Part shown: one piece after another, positions 1-5,863 of the stretch
Layout of the letters: every line of letters starts with the position of its first letter
Numbering within the stretch: position 1 is the first letter of the stretch
Assembly: GCA_021815005.1 (NCBI GenBank)
Contig: JAKAHL010000112.1
Location: 1 to 6,656, forward strand
Length of the DNA stretch: 6,656 nucleotides
Direction: 5' to 3'
Source: Chloroflexota bacterium
GTDB taxonomy: Bacteria; Chloroflexota; Limnocylindria; Limnocylindrales; CSP1-4
The notes under the pieces: model-generated
Told to the model about the DNA's origin: nothing
What the model saw: the letters and a program-made list of their open reading frames with translations, nothing else
The model's database searches: none
Program-made: the position numbers and the translations under genes

Positions 1-127
1 TTGCCCGACGGGATGGACAGGTCGATCGGCGCCCCCCACGCCGACGAGCCCGACCCGGCAGGGCCGGTGGAGCCTGTGCCGGTGGCGGAGCCGGTGCCGA
101 CGCCTTGGGCGACCTGGGTCGCCGCGC
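1..127. repeat. 127-bp perfect direct repeat, copy at window edge
   Basis: Bases 1-127 match 412-538 at every position; the first difference to the right is base 128 (c) against 539 (t). The offset is 411 bp, exactly 137 codons, so both copies read in the same minus-strand frame (about residues 263-303 of the edge ORF). Whether the repeat continues leftward cannot be seen. Confidence 0.98.
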
Positions 128-911
128 CCCTCGTGTCGTGGCCGCCGGCCCAGCCGGCCGCGGTGAACACGTCGGACGGGATCGCAGGGTAGACGCCGGT
201 CGGCCAGTACGTGGTCCCCTGGGTGTTGAACTGGTCGAGGAGCTGGCGGAGCTGGAACGCGCCGTAGGAGGGCGTCGGTCCGCCGGGCGCGCCGGATTGC
301 CAGCTCGCCACGGTCGGCCCGGGGCTGGACGCCTGCGAGAAGACCGAGCCGGCCGGGGCGGCCGACGGGTTCTCGATCGCGTAGTACCACTGCCGGGCGA
401 GGGTGTACGTGTTGCCCGACGGGATGGACAGGTCGATCGGCGCCCCCCACGCCGACGAGCCCGACCCGGCAGGGCCGGTGGAGCCTGTGCCGGTGGCGGA
501 GCCGGTGCCGACGCCTTGGGCGACCTGGGTCGCCGCGCTGACAATGGCCTGCGTTGTCAACTTGGGCGCGGCCGCTGCCAGTGGCGTTGCCGGCGCCGTC
601 GCGGCCTGGGTCGTGGCCGCAGCTACCGCGTTGACCGTGGCGGGATCGGGTGCCGTCGTAGCGGTTGTGCCAGCCGCCGATGTCGGCGAGGAGGCTGCCG
701 GGGCCGCGCTGAGCGGCCAGTGCACGCTCGACGTCGAGGCGCTGCTGGAACTCGCGTCCGCGAGGATCGAGGCGAAGGAATCGCCGGCGCCGGTGGAGCT
801 CGACGTCCTCGAGGTGGCGTGATCCGCGGCCGCGGCCGGCACGCGGGAGGCAAGGCCGTCCAGCGCGCTGACGAGGGTCCGCTGCGTCGGATCGATAAGC
901 CATGTTCTCAT
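1..911 (-). CDS. Unassigned Ala/Thr/Ser-rich protein with a long internal repeat, at a fliK-like position (3' end outside window)
   Basis: The minus-strand frame starting at ATG 911-909 is open to the left edge (303 codons, no stop), so the 3' end is missing. GGGAGG lies seven bases before the ATG, which overlaps the hydrolase stop as ATGA; both support a real, coupled gene. Residues 1-28 look helical (MRTWLIDPTQRTLVSALDGL begins it). Residues about 29-125 are disordered-looking Ala/Thr/Ser/Pro sequence with FASIL at 46-50. Residues 126-166 are a Gly/Thr/Ser linker ending APIDLSIPSG. Residues 167-261 are aromatic-rich and globular-looking (ARQWYYAIENP, 172-182; FQLRQLLDQFN, 219-229; many W and Y, no Cys). 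From 263 the 126-166 sequence returns exactly. I recognise no family in the visible part. Position after a flagellar wall hydrolase, low-complexity N-terminus and FASIL make a FliK-type hook-length protein or another exported flagellar protein possible, but the diagnostic FliK C-terminus is not in view. Confidence 0.75.
   Translation of the reverse strand, partial: MRTWLIDPTQRTLVSALDGLASRVPAAAADHATSRTSSSTGAGDSFASILADASSSSASTSSVHWPLSAAPAASSPTSAAGTTATTAPDPATVNAVAAATTQAATAPATPLAAAAPKLTTQAIVSAATQVAQGVGTGSATGTGSTGPAGSGSSAWGAPIDLSIPSGNTYTLARQWYYAIENPSAAPAGSVFSQASSPGPTVASWQSGAPGGPTPSYGAFQLRQLLDQFNTQGTTYWPTGVYPAIPSDVFTAAGWAGGHDTRGAATQVAQGVGTGSATGTGSTGPAGSGSSAWGAPIDLSIPSG
412..538. repeat. 127-bp perfect direct repeat, internal copy
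   Basis: Identical to bases 1-127. On the minus strand it encodes the Gly/Thr/Ser linker and APIDLSIPSG segment (about residues 126-166) of the edge ORF. The 284 bases between the copies encode an aromatic-rich segment, so linker plus this segment could form a 137-residue repeating unit. Confidence 0.98.
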
Positions 912-2176
912 GCGGCAGCCTCCCGATAGGTGGTCCAGTACGAGCAGATTCGGTCGATGTAGCGCTGGGTCACGGGGTAGTCGGGCACGCCGCCCGCGGC
1001 GGCAACGGCGCCCTTGCCGTCGTGGTACGCGGCGAGGGCGACGTCGGTGCGTCCATAGAGGCGCAGGTCGCTCGCGAGGTAGCGGGCGCCGGCGCGCAGG
1101 TTCTGCACTGCGTCGAGCGGGTCGGTGACGCCCATCGACGAGGCGGTCGCCGGCATCAGCTGGCACAGCCCCTGGGCTCCGGCCGACGACACGGCGTCGG
1201 CGCGGAAGCCCGACTCCGCCCGCACGAGCGATGCCAGCAGCAGGGGGTCCACGCCAGCGCGCACGGCCGCGTCGCGGATCTCCGCGTGGTACGGGATCTG
1301 GGCACCGACTGCATCGAACTGGTCGAGCGCGGCTTGCGTGAGCTGTCCATCGGCGGCGGCGAGCGCAGAGGCCCGCGCTCCGGAAGCCGGCGGGGCGACA
1401 ACGGCGGCCCTCGCGACGGCGCCCGGCAGATGGCCGCTGTCGAGCACGGGCAGCGGGTCAACGGCCTTGCCGTCCACGGTCAGCTCGAGGTGCAGGTGGG
1501 GGCCGGTGGTGTTGCCGGTCATGCCCACGCTGCCCAGCCTCTGACCGGCGGCCACCGTGTCGCCCTGACGCACCGCGAGGTCCGGCTGGAGGTGCGCATA
1601 GAGCGCCACGGACCCGTCCGCGTGCCGGACGCGAACCACCTCGGCCCCATCGGGGTAGCGGCCGGCGAACTCCACGGTGCCGGAGGCCATCGACCGGACC
1701 GGCGTGCCCTCGGAGGCGCCGACGTCGAGGCCGTCGTGGTAGTGGGCGTAGCGGGTGCCGTTGACGGTCGCCGGCGGCTCGAGCGTGCAGGTCGAGGGGC
1801 CGAAGCCCTGGGTGATGCTGCCGCGCACCGGCCACACCACGGCGCCGGGCGCCGATCCCCCAGCGGCCGCCAGGCGCGACAGCCCCGCCATCGCGCTGGT
1901 GCCTGCGGGCGTGGCGACCGGCGCCGCGCCGGCGACCCACGGGATGGCCCACGCGGAGGCGTCCCCGCCCGACGTCACCACCCCGCCGGCCGACGTGGAC
2001 GCCAGCACCGACGCGAAGGTCCCGCCGAGGGCCGACCCCGCCGTGGGCGGCCCCGGCGCCCCGCCGATCGCACGCGGCCCGATCAGGCCGGCGACGCTGT
2101 CGTCCGCACACGCCAGGCAGCTCTGGATCTGGCTGATCCGGGCGAGCACCTGCTCGACTGCAGCGGGTCCGCTCAC
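908..2176 (-). CDS. Bifunctional peptidoglycan hydrolase: M23 (LytM) endopeptidase plus SLT lytic transglycosylase, flagellar operon type
   Basis: This protein probably cuts cell-wall peptidoglycan so that the flagellar rod can pass, a job done by FlgJ in Salmonella. The 422-aa product has three parts. The N-terminus (about 1-110) is low-complexity and has no Sec signal or membrane helix; it begins with a helix (VEQVLARISQIQ, 7-18) and carries FASVL at 54-58. An M23 metallopeptidase domain spans about 112-245, with zinc-site residues H147 and D151 (HDGLD), H195 (YAHL) and the H227-L-H229 motif, all intact. An SLT domain spans about 291-420, with catalytic E321 in ESGF and the GLCQLMPATA motif (336-345). 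Two SLT positions are unusual: GLCQL where GLMQL is common, and AYHDGKG (383-389) where AYNAGPG is usual. Start GTG 2176 is preceded by AGGTGGAG (2186-2179) and overlaps fliJ by GTGA. The stop overlaps the next ORF by ATGA. It is not called flgJ because the architecture differs. Confidence 0.95.
   Translation of the reverse strand: MSGPAAVEQVLARISQIQSCLACADDSVAGLIGPRAIGGAPGPPTAGSALGGTFASVLASTSAGGVVTSGGDASAWAIPWVAGAAPVATPAGTSAMAGLSRLAAAGGSAPGAVVWPVRGSITQGFGPSTCTLEPPATVNGTRYAHYHDGLDVGASEGTPVRSMASGTVEFAGRYPDGAEVVRVRHADGSVALYAHLQPDLAVRQGDTVAAGQRLGSVGMTGNTTGPHLHLELTVDGKAVDPLPVLDSGHLPGAVARAAVVAPPASGARASALAAADGQLTQAALDQFDAVGAQIPYHAEIRDAAVRAGVDPLLLASLVRAESGFRADAVSSAGAQGLCQLMPATASSMGVTDPLDAVQNLRAGARYLASDLRLYGRTDVALAAYHDGKGAVAAAGGVPDYPVTQRYIDRICSYWTTYREAAA
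919..924 (-). promoter_or_regulatory. Shine-Dalgarno GGGAGG of the left-edge ORF
   Basis: The minus strand reads GGGAGG, seven bases, then ATG (911-909), inside the last codons of the hydrolase gene. It is a near-perfect ribosome site at optimal spacing, the main evidence that the edge-truncated frame is translated and that it starts here. Confidence 0.75.
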
Positions 2177-2634
2177 GGCTCCACCTCGCGACTGCCCAGC
2201 GCCCGGGCGTGCCGCACGCCGGCGATCTCGGACAGCTGGCTGTCCTCTCGGTGCTGTGCCTCCTTGGCCTCCAGCAGGCGAATCCGGTCGCGCAACCGCT
2301 CGACGACATCGCGTCGCTTGGACGCCTCGGCCAGGGCGCCGCGGGCCACGAGCAGGCCCTCCGACGCCGCCATGAGCCTCGTCCGCCCCTGCGCCGTGGC
2401 GAGCTCGGCGGCCTCGACCCCGGCGCTCGCTGCGCGGAGGTCGCCCGCCTGGGCGCCCGAGGCGCCCATCTCGACGAGCCGCCCCTCCGCGGCGTGCTCG
2501 GCGTCGGTCAAGGCGACCAGCGCCTGGGTGGCGACGCGATGCGCGTCCACGGCCGTGGCGAGCTTGGCGCGCGCCGCGTCCTCGGCCATCTCGCGCAGGC
2601 GGAGCACGACGCCCAGCCGGAACCCGCCGCTCAC
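2173..2634 (-). CDS. fliJ: Flagellar export chaperone/stalk protein FliJ
   Basis: FliJ is a two-helix antiparallel coiled coil that inserts in the FliI hexamer like the gamma subunit of F1 and contacts the export gate protein FlhA. The 153-aa product is almost entirely helix-forming Ala/Glu/Arg/Leu sequence and lies close to the usual length of about 147. It starts with the family-like pattern FRLGVVLRLREMAEDAARAKL (5-25) and ends with a charged coil (RRDVVERLRDRIRLLEAKEAQ, 107-127) and EDSQLSEIAGVRHAR (130-144), like the conserved C-terminal FliJ pattern. Sequence conservation in this family is weak, so the call rests on size, coiled-coil character, these end motifs and position directly after fliI. 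Start GTG 2634 has GAGGG seven bases upstream (2646-2642) and overlaps the fliI stop as GTGA. The stop overlaps the hydrolase start as GTGA. Confidence 0.88.
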   Translation of the reverse strand: MSGGFRLGVVLRLREMAEDAARAKLATAVDAHRVATQALVALTDAEHAAEGRLVEMGASGAQAGDLRAASAGVEAAELATAQGRTRLMAASEGLLVARGALAEASKRRDVVERLRDRIRLLEAKEAQHREDSQLSEIAGVRHARALGSREVEP

Positions 2635-3986
2635 CGGTCAGCCCTCACCGTGGCGGGCAGCCCGTCCAGCAGACCCAGCCCCTCCATCGCCGCCACCGTG
2701 CTGGCCACGTCGTCGGTCTCGTCAGCGTCCTGGCGGAGGAGCTCGTCGATGTCCGGCTTGAGGCGGATGGCGCGGTCGATCGCCTCCGAGGTGCCCGGGG
2801 CATAGGCGCCCACCTCGATCAGGTCGCGGGCGCCGTCGAACTCGGCCAGCGTCGCGCGGAGCGATCCCGCCAGCCGCCGGTGGTGATCGGTGGTGATCGT
2901 CGGCATGACGCGCGACACGGACGCCAGCACGTCGATGGCCGGGTAGTGGTTGCGCTCCGCGAGGGCCCGCGTCAGGACGATGTGCCCGTCGAGGATCGAG
3001 CGGACCGTGTCCGCGACGGGCTCGTTGAAGTCGTCACCCTCGACGAGAACGGTGAAGAACCCGGTGATCGTGCCGGCGTCCGCGTTCCCGGCCCGCTCCA
3101 GCAGCCGCGGCAGGTAGCTGAACACGCTCGGCGGGTAGCCGCGGAGGGCCGGCGGCTCGCCCGCCGCGAGGCCGATCTCGCGCTGGGCCATCGCGAGGCG
3201 GGTGACCGAGTCCATCAGCAGGACCACGTCGTCGCCCTCGTCGCGGAACGACTCGGCGATCGCCATCGCCACCTCGGCGGCCTTGAGGCGGAGCAGGGCC
3301 GGCTGGTCGGAGGTGGCGACGACCACCACGGAGCGCTCCAGGCCTTCCGGGCCGAGCTGCTCGTCGATGAACTCCTGGACCTCGCGGCCGCGCTCGCCGA
3401 TCAGCGCGATGACGTTCTCGTCCGACGACGCGTGCCGCGCGATCATGCCCAGCAGGGTGGACTTGCCCACGCCGGAGCCGGCGAAGATGCCCATCCGCTG
3501 GCCGGTGCCGGTGGTGAGCAGGCCGTCGACCGCGCGGACGCCGGTGGACATCGTCCGGGTGATGCGCGCCCGGGCGAGCGGGTCCGGGATCGCGGCGGAG
3601 ATCACGCGGGCATCGGCGTGGAGCGGGCCCTTGCCGTCGATCGGGCGGCCGAAGCCGTCAAGCACCCGGCCGAGCACGCCGCGCCCCACCGGCACCCGGA
3701 ACTGCTGGTCGCGCACGCGGACCGCCGAGCCGGGCTCGACGCCCGCGATGTCCCCGAAGGGCACGAGCGTGATGCGCTGGTCGCGGAAGCCCACGACCTC
3801 GGCGGACACCGGCGTCTCGCCCTCGAGGTCCACCCAGCAGATCGAGCCCAGGCGGACGGTCAGCCCCGCGGCCTCGATGGTGTTGCCCACGACGCGCGTG
3901 ACCGAGCCCTGCGTCTGGAGCGTGGTCGCGGTGCTCACGGCCCGACGGAGGTGCCCGAGCAGCGGGGGGTGCGGCCGGCTGGTCAC
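2631..3986 (-). CDS. fliI: Flagellum-specific type III secretion ATPase FliI
   Basis: FliI is the hexameric F1-beta-like ATPase that energises substrate unfolding and entry into the flagellar export gate, working with FliH and FliJ. The 451-aa product matches the usual 430-460 aa. It has an N-terminal beta-barrel domain (about 25-98) and the GRVLDGFGRPIDG motif at 106-118. Walker A AGSGVGKST is at 169-177, with K175 and T177 as nucleotide ligands. The catalytic glutamate lies in GERGREV (E198), Walker B VVLLMDS ends with D259, and the type III ATPase segment EGDDFNEPVADTVRSILDG is at 316-334. The C-terminal helical domain contains YAPGTSEAID (395-404). The open frame extends upstream to about 4787 inside fliH, but that part is Arg/Gly shadow sequence. 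The real start is the GTG at 3986, with perfect GGAGG seven bases ahead and a 4-nt GTGA overlap with fliH. The stop overlaps fliJ by GTGA. All catalytic residues are intact. Confidence 0.99.
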   Translation of the reverse strand: MTSRPHPPLLGHLRRAVSTATTLQTQGSVTRVVGNTIEAAGLTVRLGSICWVDLEGETPVSAEVVGFRDQRITLVPFGDIAGVEPGSAVRVRDQQFRVPVGRGVLGRVLDGFGRPIDGKGPLHADARVISAAIPDPLARARITRTMSTGVRAVDGLLTTGTGQRMGIFAGSGVGKSTLLGMIARHASSDENVIALIGERGREVQEFIDEQLGPEGLERSVVVVATSDQPALLRLKAAEVAMAIAESFRDEGDDVVLLMDSVTRLAMAQREIGLAAGEPPALRGYPPSVFSYLPRLLERAGNADAGTITGFFTVLVEGDDFNEPVADTVRSILDGHIVLTRALAERNHYPAIDVLASVSRVMPTITTDHHRRLAGSLRATLAEFDGARDLIEVGAYAPGTSEAIDRAIRLKPDIDELLRQDADETDDVASTVAAMEGLGLLDGLPATVRADR

Positions 3987-4840
3987 GACGCCGCCTCCAT
4001 GCCCAGCAGCCCGAACGGCGCGGCGATGGCCTCCTCGCCCGGGACGATCGGCAGGGTGTGCTCGCCGGCCGCACCCCCGCGGCCAGGGGCGCGCACGGCC
4101 TCCGCCGGCGCCGAGGCGAGGGTCGCGAGATCGGCCGTGCGGGCAGCGGAGGAGCGGTCCTCCCCGGCGCCCAGGGCCGAGCTGACATACCCCGGAATTG
4201 ATGCGTCGAGGGCAGCGGCGACCTCCGCAAGCTGGTCCTCGAGCCCAGCGCCCACCACGCCGTACTCGGTCCGGAGCCGGCACCCGCCGGGCGCCAGCGT
4301 CGGATCCCCGACGAAGGACCACATCAGGCCCCGGTGGCGGGCGCCCCGGCGACCGAGCCACGCCGCCTCGACCGGCGCGACCGCGTCGGGATGGAGCTCG
4401 ACCTGCACCGACGACGCGCCGACGGCCTGCCGCAGCCCGGCCTCGATGGCGGCGATCAGCACCGCCGGCTCGTGGCGCAGCTCCGCGCCGACGACCCGCC
4501 GCGCGATGACGAGCGCGAGCTCCGCCACGGTCCGGGCCACCATGTCCACGTCCCGCGGGATCGCCGCCTCGAGCGAGCTCGCCAGGGCGCCGGCGGCCGC
4601 GATCGCCGACGCCAGCTCCGCCTCCCCGCGCTCGCGCCCCGCCGCGTACCCGCGCTCCTCCGCAACGCGCAGCGCCTCGGCCAGGCGCTGGGCATCGGCG
4701 CGCTCCCGCGCCTCGAGCTCGGCCTGCGCGCGGGGGTCCAGCGCCGGCAGGCCCGGCTGCCCGGCTACCGCCAGCCCCCCGGTCCACTGGCCCGGGAGAC
4801 GAGACTTGCGCCCGGAGAAGATGCGGTCAGGCGAACTCAC
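3983..4840 (-). CDS. fliH: Flagellar export apparatus protein FliH (FliH/YscL family)
   Basis: FliH dimers bind the FliI ATPase and link it to the C-ring and export gate, regulating ATP hydrolysis during flagellar protein export. The chosen 285-aa product begins VSSPDRIFSG at a GTG. It has an Ala/Glu/Arg-rich helical N-terminal half (about 35-75, including the GYAAGRERGEAE glycine-repeat-like stretch at 64-75). The conserved C-terminal core includes AELALVIARRVVG (106-118), VQVELHPDAV (145-154) and GDPTLAPGGCRLRTE.G (178-194), the family signature before the FliI-binding end. The start is uncertain: an in-frame ATG at 4876 would add 12 residues but enlarge the fliG overlap to 50 nt and has poor ribosome-site spacing. 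The GTG at 4840 gives a 14-nt overlap but only a G-rich leader. Residues past about 212 form an Ala/Gly/Pro-rich extension not typical of enteric FliH (about 235 aa). The stop overlaps the fliI start as GTGA. Confidence 0.93.
   Translation of the reverse strand: MSSPDRIFSGRKSRLPGQWTGGLAVAGQPGLPALDPRAQAELEARERADAQRLAEALRVAEERGYAAGRERGEAELASAIAAAGALASSLEAAIPRDVDMVARTVAELALVIARRVVGAELRHEPAVLIAAIEAGLRQAVGASSVQVELHPDAVAPVEAAWLGRRGARHRGLMWSFVGDPTLAPGGCRLRTEYGVVGAGLEDQLAEVAAALDASIPGYVSSALGAGEDRSSAARTADLATLASAPAEAVRAPGRGGAAGEHTLPIVPGEEAIAAPFGLLGMEAAS
3994..3998 (-). promoter_or_regulatory. Shine-Dalgarno GGAGG that fixes the fliI start
   Basis: On the minus strand GGAGG is followed by seven bases and then GTG (3986-3984). 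This separates the true fliI start from the much longer open frame that continues into fliH, and it agrees with the GTGA overlap with the fliH stop. Confidence 0.8.
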
Positions 4841-5855
4841 CTTCGCCCCCCCGGTTGATGTAGATCTCGTCGGCATCCTCGAGCCGCTTGACGATCTCGA
4901 CGATCCGGCCCTGGGCCTCCTCGATGTTCTTGATCCGGACCTGCCCGCCGACGGACATCTCGTCCTTGAGCATCTCTGCCGCCCGGGAGCTCATGTTGGC
5001 GAAGAACTTGGCCTTGAGGGCATCGTCCACATTGCGCAGGGCGAGCGACAGGTCCTTGGTGTCGATCTCGCGGACCAGACGCTGCATCGAGCGGTCGTCG
5101 AGGAGCGCGATGTCCTCGAACACGAACATGAACTTGCGAACCTCGTCCGCCAGCTCGGCGTCGAGCTCCTGGAGGCTGCCCAGGATCTGGCGCTCGGTGG
5201 TGCGGTCCACCTGGTTGAGCACCTGGGCGAGCGGCTTGCGCCCGCCGACCTTGGTGGACTCCTGCACCACCGAGCTGATCCGCCGGCTGATCCCCTCCTC
5301 CACCACCGCGACCGCCTCGGGCGTGGTCTGGTCGGTCTGGGCGATCCGCCGCGCCACCTCCACCTGGAGGGCGGGGTCGAGCAGGGTGAGGATCCGAGCC
5401 GCGGTCCGCGGCTCGAGGTGGGCGAGGACGATGGCGGTCGTCTGCGGGTGCTCGGACTCGAGCAGCTGGGCGACCTGCATCGGGTCGGCGCGGAGCAGGA
5501 AGTCGAAGGGCGGGCGGATCTGGCTGGCCGACACCCGCTCGAGCAGGTCCATGCCCTTCTTCTCCCCGAACGCCTCGACGAACAGCTCGAGCGCGTACTG
5601 GGGGCCGCCCTGGAGGTCGGTCATGTGGCTGAACAGGGCGGTGTACGTCTCCTCCAGAACCTGATCGCGCACCGCGGGCTTGACGGACCGCGTGATCAGG
5701 ATCTCAGCCGCGACCTTCTCGGCCAGCTCGGGCGTCAGGCGCGAGAGCACGTTCGCGGCGGCAGTCGTCCCGATGGTGATCATCAGGGCGGCCACGCGCT
5801 GGGCGCCCGTCAGGCGGACGGCGGTCGCGGCGGCGGGGAGTGCCTGCTCGGTCAT
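4827..5855 (-). CDS. fliG: Flagellar motor switch (rotor) protein FliG
   Basis: FliG sits on the cytoplasmic face of the MS ring, carries the charged helix that meets the stator, and transmits switching from FliM. At 342 aa it is full length for the family (about 330-345). The N-terminal FliF-binding domain starts at LTGAQRVAALMITIG (15-29). The middle armadillo domain carries the hallmark EHPQT (135-139). A Gly-Gly hinge is at 204-205, the C-terminal armadillo/switch motif MFVF at 243-246, and the torque helix at about 288-300 (RAAEMLKDE). By alignment to Escherichia coli FliG from memory, R281 and D288 are retained as R291 and D298, and D289 is a conservative glutamate, E299. Start ATG 5855 has an AGGA Shine-Dalgarno overlapping the fliF stop. 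The gene lies 6 nt after fliF and overlaps fliH by 14 nt. No truncation or frameshift is seen. Confidence 0.99.
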   Translation of the reverse strand: MTEQALPAAATAVRLTGAQRVAALMITIGTTAAANVLSRLTPELAEKVAAEILITRSVKPAVRDQVLEETYTALFSHMTDLQGGPQYALELFVEAFGEKKGMDLLERVSASQIRPPFDFLLRADPMQVAQLLESEHPQTTAIVLAHLEPRTAARILTLLDPALQVEVARRIAQTDQTTPEAVAVVEEGISRRISSVVQESTKVGGRKPLAQVLNQVDRTTERQILGSLQELDAELADEVRKFMFVFEDIALLDDRSMQRLVREIDTKDLSLALRNVDDALKAKFFANMSSRAAEMLKDEMSVGGQVRIKNIEEAQGRIVEIVKRLEDADEIYINRGGEGEFA

Positions 5856-5859
5856 CGAG

Positions 5860-5863
5860 TCCT
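5860..5863 (-). promoter_or_regulatory. Shine-Dalgarno of fliG overlapping the fliF stop codon
   Basis: The minus strand reads TAGGACTCG immediately before the fliG ATG (5855-5853). AGGA shares its first two bases with the fliF stop TAG, so ribosomes terminating on fliF stop on the fliG initiation site. This arrangement suggests coupled translation of the two ring proteins and fixes the fliG start. Confidence 0.7.

Noticed and set aside
403..822. Plus-strand open frame with a hydrophobic stretch that looks like membrane segments
   Set aside because: The apparent Ala/Val-rich helices are the antisense of the Ala/Thr/Ser-rich part of the edge ORF, which has the better ribosome site and operon position. 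It also shares the repeat with 1-192, so its similarity to that frame is only the DNA repeat.
902..2761. Plus-strand open frame of about 620 codons opposite the hydrolase and fliJ
   Set aside because: Shadow of the two genes on the minus strand; the translation is Arg/Gly/Ala low-complexity with no recognisable domain.
2880..2899. Short direct repeat tggtgatcgg/tggtgatcgt
   Set aside because: It encodes the TDHH region of FliI, which is ordinary conserved sequence; two short similar codon groups need no other explanation.
3987..4787. N-terminal extension of the fliI frame into fliH
   Set aside because: The extra residues are Arg/Gly-rich shadow sequence; FliI homology begins right after the GTG at 3986, which has GGAGG at proper spacing.
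4846..4852. Run of seven C on the plus strand at the fliG/fliH junction as a possible slippage or phase-variation site
   Set aside because: It lies within the C-terminal Arg-Gly-Gly codons of fliG in a 73%-GC-like context, both genes are intact on either side, and no alternative frame product is evident. It is worth a glance in raw reads, but one sequence gives no support for switching.
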